NCBI GenBank assembly: GCA_002221725.1
Contig: NJFT01000088.1
Span: 85,403 to 149,402, forward strand
Length of the DNA stretch: 64,000 bases
Direction: 5' to 3'
Source: Scedosporium boydii
Lineage: Eukaryota; Ascomycota; Sordariomycetes; Microascales; Microascaceae
Every line of letters starts with the position of its first letter. Within the stretch, counting starts at the first letter, position 1. The notes under the pieces are model-generated. The model saw only the letters and a list, made by a program, of their open reading frames with translations. It had not been told where the DNA came from and made no database searches. A program made the translations under genes and the position numbers. Of the stretch, positions 46,565-56,619 are shown one piece after another.

Positions 46565-48474
46565 ATGGCTGTTCCTGAAGATGACCTCCTCTCAGCGGGG
46601 GATTCCGACTCTGATACACGCTTTGTTGAGCAGTCGCAACTTTCATACATAATCCCGTTCGAGACCGATCTTACTCTCGAAGAACTGTTCAAGAGCGTTG
46701 ACTCCTCTGCTCCCATTCTTGACTCCATACCGCGGCGCAAGACGCTCTTCTTCGGTATCTCTCTCTCCACCTTGAACCTAAGGGATGAATAAGTGAAGCT
46801 CACTCAGATGGACTAGATGAGACGGTTAACGTACTCCTGGTATTAAGAACGCCGTGGGCAGATGAAAGGATTCTGCGCTCTCACTTCTCTAGGCTCGCCA
46901 TATCGCTAGAGACTCACATCATCAACACGGCGACGGGCGACCATGAGAGCCCCAGCCCTCCAGGACAGGATGTCATTTTCACGGGCACAGTGCAGGACAT
47001 GGATGACCCCTTCATCATCGTCGATGAGTCCGACGCCGGCAGTGATGAGGACAGCGATGAGGACCAGCAACACGAGCAACACGTTTACGCCGTCTGGAAG
47101 ATGCCCGTCTTCCTTGCCCGGCCGAGGTTACGCCTTCGACGTCCCGTGGCCGTGTTCCATGCCTCCGCAGGACTTCAGCCCGTAGATAAGGCCGAATCCG
47201 GGAAGGAGAGTGGTTACTTACAAAGCGGAGTACCTTCGGGCCTGAACCTCCTCGAAGCGTTCGGTAGCGACCCGGCGCTAGAGGGAAGAACAAAGCCACG
47301 CCTCTCGGCTCTCCGTGTCTCTCGTGTGGCGCCTCTGACCGATCCCAAAGAGTTGACGAGGTCCATCAAGGCGCTTAAGGAATTAAAACTGGACATCACG
47401 CCGGCCGTCCACTCTCGGGTTCGGATAGCGAGGCCGACGATTCAGCCCCCAAACTCTACGCTGATAGCTGTACTCGAAGTGGACTTTGGTGGTAATACTC
47501 CCTGTGACATTACCATCGATAAAATCACACCTCATCTCAAGGGAGGCACCGTCGAGGATCTCAACGACCAACCGGGCTCGGAACTACTCCCCATGACATG
47601 CGCCGCCCACGACCACGCCACCTTCCTTTACTCCCTCCTCCCCTCCGACCTCGACGACATCGTCAAGAACCCCATCCGAGACCTTGACATCACCATCGAG
47701 GCCACCGCAAACCTCGCCCCCAAATGCACCCCGAAGCTAAACCTCTCATGGACGACACCCCTCGACTTCACCATCCCCGTCAACCCAGGCTTCGGCCCCG
47801 CCATGCAACCCATCCAACGCTCCCACCGGCCCTCCCAGCTCTCCATCGGCGGCGGCGAGTCCTCCTTCACGGCCCCCTCTGTCAGCCGGCCCGATGCCCT
47901 CCCGACCCTAGAGGCCGCTACCACACGTACCGAGACGACCATCCCCGATCTTGGCATCACTATCACGTTTAGCGCACCCTCTGACCCCATCTACCCCGGC
48001 GACGTCTTCTCGTGGACGGTATACATCGTCAACCGCACCTCTAATAGGAACTCTACCTCCCCACGCAAGCTTGCCATTGTTGCCCTGCCGAAACGCCGGA
48101 GGGTCGACCACCATCGCGTAGTCCGGCCCCCCTCCGTCAGCCATCCAAGACCAGCCTCCATCGCCAACGCCGCCTCGACTGCGACATCGAACCCCGATAG
48201 TGCCGAACAGGTCGCCGACGCGGTTCTAGACGAGAACATCGTTCACGCCATGCATAAGAACTCCACCCTCGATGCGCCCGATGTCGTCTGTCTCAGCTCG
48301 GACGTAAGGGTTGGGCCACTAGCGGCGGGTACCTGCCACGTCGCCGAGCTCAAGTTTATGGCGTTGCGCGAGGGTGTCCTCGGCGTCGAGGCGGTGAGGG
48401 TCGTGGACTTGGGGTCTCAGGAACACGTTGATGTTAGAGAGCTGCCGATCATTGTCGTGGGGAAGAGGCCGTGA
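46565..48474 (+). CDS. TRS65: TRAPPII-specific subunit Trs65, two exons, 618 aa
   Basis: Exons: 46565-46754 and 46808-48474, joined through G|AT as KTLFF-DGLDETVNVLLVLRTPW. Trs65 is a fungal subunit of the TRAPPII tethering complex, which activates Rab11/Ypt31-type GTPases at the late Golgi. The N-terminus (FFDGLDETVNVLLVLRTPWA) and the C-terminal beta-rich region (IPDLGITITFSAPSDPIYPG then FSWTVYIVNRT) match the Trs65 family. About residues 180-560 show the usual alternating beta segments. The 53-nt intron is needed, because reading through meets TAA at 46790. The start ATG lies in TTCGATGG; the frame upstream lacks another ATG. No membrane segments. It converges on SLD3. Confidence 0.87.
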
Positions 48475-48839
48475 AGGGCCAGGAACTCTGTAGGGTTCTA
48501 TAACTTATGCTAATATCTTGGGTATCGTTCACATCCGTTCCAGTACTTTACGGAATCTGCGATGCATTGGAATACATCCGCAATTGAACCTTGAATTTGC
48601 GTACGGGATAATTTATGCATTGACGTGTAAACCCATCTCTAAGTGCCAAACGCCAGTAGTATGCTGCTTGAATGCCACGATGCAATCCTTGAACCCGAAG
48701 AGGAAAGGGGGGGGAAACAACAGCCGCAATGCCACGCCATGCACTTAACTCCTGTATATCCCGTCACGGAACCCTGTATACGACACTCAATTTCCCATCA
48801 CATAAAACATTAGAAAATCCCAAACTCATGATAAACGCC
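48475..48839. other. 3'-3' intergenic region between TRS65 and SLD3
   Basis: 365 bp between convergent stop codons. AT-rich 3' UTR-like DNA. Nothing else seen. Confidence 0.65.
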
Positions 48840-51800
48840 TCATAAGTCGTCAAACTCATTATCCCACCCCAACTTCTCATAAACAGACACCTTCTTCTTC
48901 TCCGCTACAACAGGCGTCTCCGCCGTCTTCTCTTCGGCGGCTGCCGGGACCGTCTGCTTGGGTTTCACAGGTGTACGAAAAAGATCCTTCAGGTTCCGGA
49001 CACCACTTAGATCTGCGGGGCGCGATGCTCCGCTCCTTGGAACGGCCAGATACTGACTCGGAGGCGCCTTCCTAGCCATCAGCGGTGAGGACGGCAGCAT
49101 AATTTCATCGGCGGGGAGCGATTCGTCCTCGAGGAGTGCAGCCGGCTTCACGCTCGACCGTACAGGAGTTGCGGCGATTGCGCTAGTCCGCGCCGGGGGG
49201 GCGTCGATCTTGTCCACCACGGATCTACGCGCAGGCGTCGAAGTGATAACATCGAATGCTGGGGATTCACTACTCTGCAACGCGTCCCTGAAGCCCTTTC
49301 TCGGCGCCGTGGCTGGGATGACCGACCCATTCGACGACGGGGGAGGTTCGTGAGCACCGAGACGGGGAAGAGGCCATGCGACCGGAGCTGGTTGGGAGTG
49401 ACCGGCCATCGGGTCGCGGTATCGGTTGTGCAGCGGCGTGGCCTTGATTTTAATTTGTTCGCTTGGCGTGTGTCGCACAGGTTTCCTTGATTCTGTTTAA
49501 GCCAAGTATTAGTATTGGCTTCCATTAGGAATCCGTCTAAACAGGGACAAAACTCACTTCGTATCTGAGACAGGCTTCCCGACACCCTCTTCTCCGCCGC
49601 CTCTACCATCGACGCCCCGGCGAGCTGCCGATTGGGCTTTCTCAAGGCAGCAATGGCGTCCTGAAGCTCCGCCTCAACCATTGCCTTCTTCTTCACCCTG
49701 GGGTCGTCGCCGGAAATACTATTACTGAGAGACAAAGAACCCGCCGTGGCAGACTTGAGAAGTCCGCAGTCCGACCTCATCCGCGGAATGCTCATCAAGG
49801 AGAGGGAGTCACTATTTTCCCTCTTCAGACCCGGAATGGCCGTTTCGGTGGCGGAGAGTAAAGCCGCAACGGCTTTGCTAGGACCTCTCGACATACTACG
49901 TCGATCACGCTGCAGCTTATCATTAGAGAAGGCGCGCTGTAGGGACTTGCCGTCCCTCGCCAATAGAGGTCGTTTAGCAACAGCCCCAGGCTTCGGCTGC
50001 TTGGAGGTAACGGTCTTAGGTTTCGCCGGTTTCATCGTCTTTGGGGGAGAGGCGCGCAAGACGGGTCCACCCAACTTTCTGTTGAGTGAATCGCAAAGGT
50101 CTGGTAAGCGGGCCGAGAAGCTATACCAAGTCAGTTTACCGGGATATTCACTAAGGGAAAAAAGTCTGTCGCGGCGCAACTCACAATGGCATAATGATAT
50201 CAACACAAAAGTCCCTTAGTGGCTCTGAAGACGCCTTCTGTATCCTCTGACCGTCCCTCACCTGGTCAGGGAGTTGAGCGTCTTGCAGCAAACGTATCTC
50301 ATCAGAGGCAGTGGACTGCCAGATACACAGCAAATCAGCGTGCATATCAGCTAGGTCAGGGAGACTCTGCTCTTTCGATTTCTTCTTCTTTGGTTCCTCC
50401 GTTTCAATGGATGGCTGAACACCCGGTAGCTGCGTGTCAGCGGCGTTCTCCGTCGCTACCAGGGGCTCCAAGGCAAGAATTTCGAGGATGAGAATCAGCT
50501 GCAACTGCGTCTCTCGCGATCGGAGAAGAGCGATGTAGGACTTAATCTGGGACTCCGTGACGCTTGCTGCACCTTCGGTCAGTTCCGGCTTATTTGACAT
50601 CCACCAGGCCCGTATACTCTCGTCCTCTTCCGGGTAGAGGCCATTTCGTCCTAGCTTCATTTTCCGCGATTTTCGTTTCTTCGGTCGTTCATCTCCCGAG
50701 GTATCAACGCGTGTTTTCATTTCTTTGATGAGGGTAGGTATCGTCTCTTGGTACTTCTTATTCATCTGCCGTAATGGGATAACAAGGCCTCTTAAAAACT
50801 CGACTAGGTCGCCCATGTTGAGACTAATGTCACTTTCAAGATGGAACGCAGCACGCGCGCGGGATAGAGGGCCTTTCGGAAAATACGCCAAGGAACCCTA
50901 TATTGTTGTGAGTTGCTGTTCCTGCTACTCACAGGAAACTTTGGGGGGGGGGCTTACCTTGGACCGATAGAGAGCATCAAAATATTGTGTTCGAATCTTT
51001 TCAAGGAGCTCATCCCCAGAAGGCGGCGGGGGTAAAGCACACGACTGGGAAGGTGGTAGCTGAGGCAGCTGAGAGGTCGGTGGAGGTTCCTGGGAAGAGG
51101 CCGGCTTTTGCGTATCTGTCGGATCAGAAGGACTTGCCTGGCCGGCGTCCGTGGAGGTTATTGGTGGCGTGTTGGCACAATCGCCCAGGGACGGTAACGT
51201 AGAAACGGACTGCGTACGCGATTTCCTCCGGACAACCGACTGAAGTGCCTCAATGGCCATTCTCTTTTCCTTGTTTGCTTTATGCAAGCTCGGGGTTGTA
51301 AGTGCTACGACCGCCGGCGCCGGGGTTTCCCGCTGACCCTGAGCTAGAGATAGCAATTGCTGGCAAGCAAGCGTTGCCTTGGAGCTCAACTGGCTTAACT
51401 CGACCCATGATCCCAGCTTACACGCAGTATATAGACTTTTTTCGAATCCTTCTATAGCAAAAAGAGAACCGTTGGTGTCTAATCGAGCGATCAGGAGATG
51501 GGGACCGGCGCCGCGTCGGTTTTCTAGATCGAGGATACGGACGTGAGACTCGTAGAATCGGCTCGGAGCAAGGTCACCAGTCGGAGATAGAAGGTCGAGG
51601 TAGGAAAGAGGCAAGTAGCCTCGGGGGATTATCATAAGAGGTTGGAGGACAACGGGCTTGGTAAGGATCTTGGGAGGATGTGGCTGGGATCAGGCGTTAG
51701 CACGAGGCATGATGAGACCAGGTCCCCAGGTAACATAACACCAACCTTGAGAACAATAGTGGGCTTAAGAAGTTCTTCCAAGGCACTTGAGTCTCGTTTT

Positions 51801-51925
51801 CTCTTGCGAGAGCTGGTAATATCGCGGTTGGAGTCATGGTTTAGCGAGGTTGCAGAAGTTGGCGTTAAGATTCCGGACTGAATACGCGACGCGTCTGATG
51901 AAGGAACAGATCTAGACGAACGCAT
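48840..51925 (-). CDS. SLD3: DNA replication initiation regulator Sld3 (Treslin-like), five exons, 944 aa
   Basis: Exons: 51925-51746, 51683-50958, 50897-50185, 50120-49558, 49492-48840, all in phase. Sld3 is a CDK target that recruits Cdc45 to loaded MCM helicase at replication origins. Exon 3 holds the core Sld3 domain (about residues 303-545): LESDISLNMGDLVEFLRGLV, PLRQMNKKYQETIPTLIKEM and the highly characteristic RKSRKMKLGRNGLYPEE. The N-terminal part (about 60-240) fits the region that binds Sld7-type partners in yeast. The C-terminal 400 residues are Ser/Pro/Lys-rich with many SP/TP sites, as expected for CDK regulation, and end in a conserved-looking KVSVYEKLGWDNEFDDL. The first donor is GTTGGT, less common than GTAAGT. 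It shares a 480-bp promoter with ATP11. Confidence 0.88.
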
Positions 51926-52405
51926 TGCAAATGCGTATGAGAAGCCGCATCCATAGGCATGGAGAGGAGCGCAAGATATTTCGCCGGAGACTTTGTAGGT
52001 TCTAGATGCTCCCGAGAGTGAGGGGAGGTGAGTAAATAATAACACTACATCGATTAATGTACGATCTGGGTCTTGTACTATTTCTGGTCCAAAAATCCTG
52101 GTAATTTTCGAGGCGTGTAATTGACGTGACGGAACACGCCAGGCCTTTAACGCGTGCCAGCAGAGGTTTAACCCCGCTGGAACGGCAAGAGTAGCACTAA
52201 AATTAGTCCCGAAGTACTTCGTTCTTCGTTACTTGGCCGATAACCTGTTCCATTATTGTGCATTGTCCGTCCTTGGCTGAATAAGCATCAACGAATTTGA
52301 TCGATGCGACATCAAATCGTTAATTCAGAAAGATTATCGTAAATCGTCATCCAGACTTTTTAGCCTTGCCAGCGCAACGCCCTCGAAGGCCATCCCACGA
52401 CGATA
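51926..52405. promoter_or_regulatory. Divergent promoter between SLD3 and ATP11
   Basis: 480 bp between the two ATG codons. It contains the 12-bp palindrome CGAAGTACTTCG at 52210-52221 followed by TTCTTCG, part of the dispersed motif family. The frame upstream of the SLD3 ATG stays open to 52045 but starts with GTG. Confidence 0.6.
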
Positions 52406-53353
52406 ATGGCAAGCCACCTAACCCGCCCCGTGAGGCGATTTTTCGCCCTGCCATCGAGGCATCTTCGAACCCCAGCCCAGCGCCGATGGGCCCAGGTGCA
52501 CGACGTCAGATTCCTCGCAACAGCGGAACCTCCCCGAGCCGTCCTGGAGAGGTACCGCGAGAAGCTCGACCAAAAGGCCAAAGAGCAAGGGCTCAACAGC
52601 CTCGACGAGCTCAAGACAGCCTACTCCGACAAGATCGCCGACCTGCGGCAAAAGGACGCCGTCGCCGATGCACTAACCCCTCCGCCGGCACCAGAGGAAT
52701 CTTCAACTCAGTCCTCGACGACGCCCGCATCCACCCCGACAAGCGGCGCATCAAGGTCCCTTTCGAAATCCCCCTCATCCACCGTGAAACCCCTCTCCGC
52801 CATCCTAGACCTCGAAAAAGCCCGCACCCTCCCCGACAAGGAACTCACAGCCATCTGGCGCCTCCGCCACGCGAACGACCCTCTCACCCTCTGCGCAACG
52901 ATTCCCGGCGCGACCTACGCCGCCATGGAAGCCACGGCCCGCTCAACGCCCCAATTCGTCCTTCCCGTCCCCCATCCGGAACAAGGGGCGGAAATCCACT
53001 TTCTAGAATGGACCTTCGATGCCGAGTCGGGCACGAGCACGGTTCTTTTCACGCAGCTCGCCGAGTACAAGGCCCGCGGCGAGTTCGCGCAGCCGCACAC
53101 GACCATCACGCATCACAAGGACTTCCTCGACGAGCGCGGCCTGGTGCTTATGCAGGGACAGGTTGTCGAGAACAGGGGCGCCAAGGTAGAGGATGCCAGG
53201 TTCTTGGTGCTTTGTCTGCAGAAATTCTACGGCGCGTGGCAAGAGACTGGGCAGGATCGCGTGGAGAGGAAGCAGCTTTTGGACTGGTTCGCGAAGGGGG
53301 ACTCGAGGTTTACGATTGATAAACTTTTGGAGGAGACGGAGAGGCTGGTGTGA
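52406..53353 (+). CDS. ATP11: F1-ATPase assembly factor Atp11, mitochondrial, 315 aa
   Basis: Single exon starting MASHLTRPVRRFFALPSR, an Arg-rich amphipathic presequence for the mitochondrial matrix. Atp11 is the chaperone that binds the F1 beta subunit until it assembles with alpha. The family core is visible from about residue 135 on: LEKARTLPDKELTAIWRLRH, TPQFVLPVPHPEQGAEIHFL, GEFAQPHTTITHHKDFLDER, GLVLMQGQVV and LCLQKFYGA. Residues 50-75 are a predicted coiled helix (LERYREKLDQKAKEQGL). Residues 90-130 are Ser/Thr/Pro-rich linker. Length is normal for fungi. The other long open frame over the same DNA (52366-53319) is a shadow. Confidence 0.93.
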   Translation: MASHLTRPVRRFFALPSRHLRTPAQRRWAQVHDVRFLATAEPPRAVLERYREKLDQKAKEQGLNSLDELKTAYSDKIADLRQKDAVADALTPPPAPEESSTQSSTTPASTPTSGASRSLSKSPSSTVKPLSAILDLEKARTLPDKELTAIWRLRHANDPLTLCATIPGATYAAMEATARSTPQFVLPVPHPEQGAEIHFLEWTFDAESGTSTVLFTQLAEYKARGEFAQPHTTITHHKDFLDERGLVLMQGQVVENRGAKVEDARFLVLCLQKFYGAWQETGQDRVERKQLLDWFAKGDSRFTIDKLLEETERLV

Positions 53354-54537
53354 GACGAGGCGCTTGGCTATTCGGGTGTAATGTAACTGCAGGTGTATAC
53401 TACATATGATGTCACATAAAAGGGATATAAAAATAGAATAGAAATTTTGCTTAAAGATACGAAGTACGAAGTAGAGGAGGCAAGTCATCGGACGAATGCA
53501 TGAATGGTCCACGGAAACCTCGATAGCCGATTGAGTCGTGGAGAACTGGGCTGGTGGTCACCACATTCATTCATTCACCTATGTTACGTCGCAGCTTACC
53601 TCGCTGCGAGTTGCGACGGCATCACATTGATAACTGAGGGGACCCTTGACTGAATGGAGCCTTGAACTTCTCCATCAGCTTCAAACGGTCGTCCCTGACG
53701 ATTTATCTAACTATATTGGCGGGGCACCCCCATCAGTGTGGTTCGATCAAGACATCCCCGCACGAGCATTGGGAATCGAGAAATCGGACTCCTGAGAGAA
53801 GACGGGGGATTCATTCGCTCCAAGTCGGGACTATGTCCGCAATAAGGTCAAAGCTTCGTCGTACTCCCGCCCCCATTTCCGGCGTAGCGCAGACAACAAT
53901 TGTACGAAGTAGTTTACTTCTAAGGAGATTCTGAGAAGATTGACCCAACACCAGAAACCCCACCACGCCATACTTTGTATACGAACAATAAAAGTACCAC
54001 ACACATCCCCATCCCCATCGCAACTCGCAATTTGGTCTTCATCAAGCCCCAAAAGATAATGGAACCCACACCGAAAGCAAAGGGGGACCAGACTCGATGC
54101 AGTAAAGAGGTTTGGCCAACCACACCACAATGCGCCGCCTAGTGCCCCCTCCAAGCACCCCAAGCACTCCAAGCACATGAAATCATCGGAGAACTACCCC
54201 AACGCAGTAAGATTGCTGACCCACCACGGAGGTGCCAAGGGCTGGACCGAGGAACCTATCCATACCCCAGCTTTTTTCCCCGGATCTTCTCCAGGTTTCC
54301 CCTTGGCCAGATTTATATTTGGGGAGAGGAGATCCCATCGTAGAAGCTCCAAATTTCATTCTTTGTTTTCGCCTCCAAAATCGCGTGTCTCCTGCATCTC
54401 GACGTAATTTCATCGGGCCGTAGTCTATCTGTCCGAACCCGCCGTGAGAGCCCTTCCGGTGTTAGCCAACGCTTGCTGTCTAGCCTCAGATCTCGCCACT
54501 CCTTCGCGTCGCGCCAAGCTCCTTCAGCGCCCGAACC
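53354..54537. other. Intergenic region between ATP11 and the CoA-ligase gene
   Basis: About 1.2 kb between genes on the same strand. It contains the direct repeat TACGAAGTACGAAGTA at 53458-53473 and another motif copy near 53903. No gene recognised. Confidence 0.6.
53458..53473. repeat. Tandem copy of the TACGAAG motif
   Basis: TACGAAGTACGAAGTA, two overlapping direct copies about 105 bp downstream of the ATP11 stop codon. It belongs to the dispersed motif family described in the findings. Confidence 0.8.
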
Positions 54538-55256
54538 ATGGCCCATACTTCTCCCTACCCCGACGTGGTTCTCCCACAGACCGATCTGTGGAGCTATCTT
54601 TACGAGCGCCCGGATGTCCCGTTCGGTCCCGACCATGGTGAATATTCCATTCGCTCCGTCTCATCCTTCTCCGATCGCAAGACTACGGACCGAGACTAAC
54701 AAGTAGGAAAACTACAGAGCTCTTGGTTGAGAGCGAAACCGGGCGATCCTACACTTTCGCCCAAATCAAAGCTCAGAGCGCCGAGTTCGGCAAGGGCCTC
54801 AAGAGCCAATGGAACTGGAACAAGGGAGATGTTCTCGCTCTGTACACGCCGAATTCCATCGACGTGCCCGTCCTCATGCTCGGCGCTCTCTGGGCAGGCG
54901 GCATCGTCTCCCCCGCAAACCCTCTGTACACCGTCGGTGAGCTGACCCATCAGCTGAAAGATGCCGGTGCATCCGCCATCGCCACCCAGCTTCCCATGCT
55001 GCCTATCGCTCGCCAGGCGGCTGCGAATGCGGGCATCCCGGAGAGCCGCATCATCCTCCTCGGGGATAAGCGTGACGAGTCCGGGAAGTTTAGGCACTGG
55101 ACGGAGATCACGAATCAGAATCGCATCTTTACGCCGAAGAAGACGAAAGTAGACCACACAAAGGACATCGCCTTTATCGTGTATAGCTCGGTATGTACAC
55201 TCAGGAGCTCATTTTGACCCGGACGCTGGCCCGTTGCTTGCCTTCTCCTTCTCTTT

Positions 55257-55307
<51 letters not shown>

Positions 55308-56619
55308 CCAACACCCACTAACTCGGACATCTAGGGGACGACGGGTCTACCCAAAGGTGTCTTGTTGACTCACCACAACGTCGTCGCGAACATGGCGCAG
55401 ATAAGGAACTTTGACTTCAAGTACCTCAATTGGGATAAGGACGTTCAGCTTGGCGTGTTGCCGTTCTTCCACATCTATGTAAGCTTACCCTTCTCATTTC
55501 GTAAGGCTCGGCTTGCTAACACCAATCAAAGGGTCTTGCCATCATTATTCTCGGCGGCATGAACGCCGGCGTCAAGACCGTCGTCATGCCAAAGTTCGAC
55601 TTAGAGAGGTTCTGCCAGCTTGTCCAAGAACACCAAGTATCGGTCACCTACGTGCCGCCACCAATCGTCCTCGGTCTCGCAAAGCACCCCGTCGTATCGA
55701 AGTACGACCTTACCTCACTAAGGTTCCTCAACTCGGCGGCCGCGGCGTTGACTAAGGAGCTTGTTGAGGAGGTCTGGCAGCGACTTAAGATCCCTGTCAA
55801 GCAAGGATATGGTCTTTCCGAGACAAGCCCGGCGGCCATTGTTCAAACGCTCGATGAATTCGGCAAGTTTGTCGGGTCGATTGGAAAGCTTCTTCCCAAT
55901 ATGACGGCGAAGATTATTGACGCTGATGGCAAGGAAGTCACAAAAGATGGCGAGGTAAGAACTTACTGACGTCTCTCGCACCCTTCCTCTTTCGCCGGTG
56001 AGTATGGTTTACGTACTAACTTTGATGTGTCTTCGGGGATAGGTGGGAGAGCTACTGCTCAAGGGCCCCAACGTATTCGGTGGCTACCTCAACCGGCCGG
56101 AGGAGAATAAGGGGGCATTCACCGAGGACGGATATTTTAGGACGGGCGACGTCGTCTACCGCGATAGCAGGGGCAACTATTACATAACCGACAGGGTCAA
56201 GGAGTTGATCAAGTTCAGTGAGTTTTGCCCCCTCCCTCGTCCTGCATTAGACGGCCTGGCGCAATCCTAACAAGCCTTGTCACATAGACGGGTTCCAAGT
56301 TGCTCCGGCAGAGCTTGAGGGCATGCTCCTTGGCCGAGAGGACATTCTCGACGCTTGCGTAATCGGCGTCTGGCACACACAGCGACAGACCGAAGTCCCG
56401 AGAGCATACGTCGTCATGAAGCCGGGCATCACGAAGGACGATGCTCTCGCCGAGGAAATCATCGAGTGGCTCGCTAAGGAGACGGCGCCGCACAAGAAGT
56501 TGAGAGGAGGAGTGCGGTTTATCGATGTCGTTCCTAAATCGGCGGCTGGCAAGATTCTCCGAAGGGTCTTGAAGGACCAGGCGAAGCAGGAAGAGCAGGC
56601 CGCTAAGGCTAAGTTGTAA
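54538..56619 (+). CDS. 4-coumarate-CoA-ligase-like acyl-CoA synthetase, peroxisomal, six exons, 548 aa
   Basis: Exons: 54538-54637, 54718-55190, 55335-55478, 55532-55954, 56043-56217, 56288-56619, in phase. It is an adenylate-forming enzyme that activates a carboxylic acid with ATP and joins it to CoA. Motifs: YSSGTTGLPKGV (about 189-200), YGLSETSP (332-339), YFRTGD (411-416) and the catalytic lysine K527 in SAAGKILRR. The C-terminal tripeptide AKL is a type 1 peroxisomal signal. In fungi such 4CL-like enzymes handle phenylpropanoid, phenylacetic or medium/long-chain acids; the substrate cannot be read from the sequence. Intron 2 contains a T37 run. It has no biosynthetic partners nearby, which argues for a catabolic rather than a cluster role. 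Confidence 0.93.
55271..55307. repeat. Poly-T tract in intron 2 of the CoA-ligase gene
   Basis: 37 consecutive T after a shorter T run (55258-55269), ending about 27 nt before the 3' splice site. It lies where a polypyrimidine tract belongs but is much longer than usual. True length may be affected by sequencing error. Confidence 0.85.

Noticed and set aside
46755..46807. Apparent frameshift or truncation in TRS65 after residue 63
   Set aside because: A 53-nt GT...AG intron with correct phase restores the conserved FFDGLDETVNVLL sequence, so the gene is intact.
52366..53319. 317-codon plus-strand frame overlapping ATP11
   Set aside because: Arg/Pro-rich alternative frame; the 52406-53353 frame carries the Atp11 family motifs.
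53740..53760. GGTTCGATC-like box resembling a tRNA internal promoter
   Set aside because: No matching T-arm stem or acceptor stem around it; similar weak hits near 6664, 26966 and 30898 also fail to fold.
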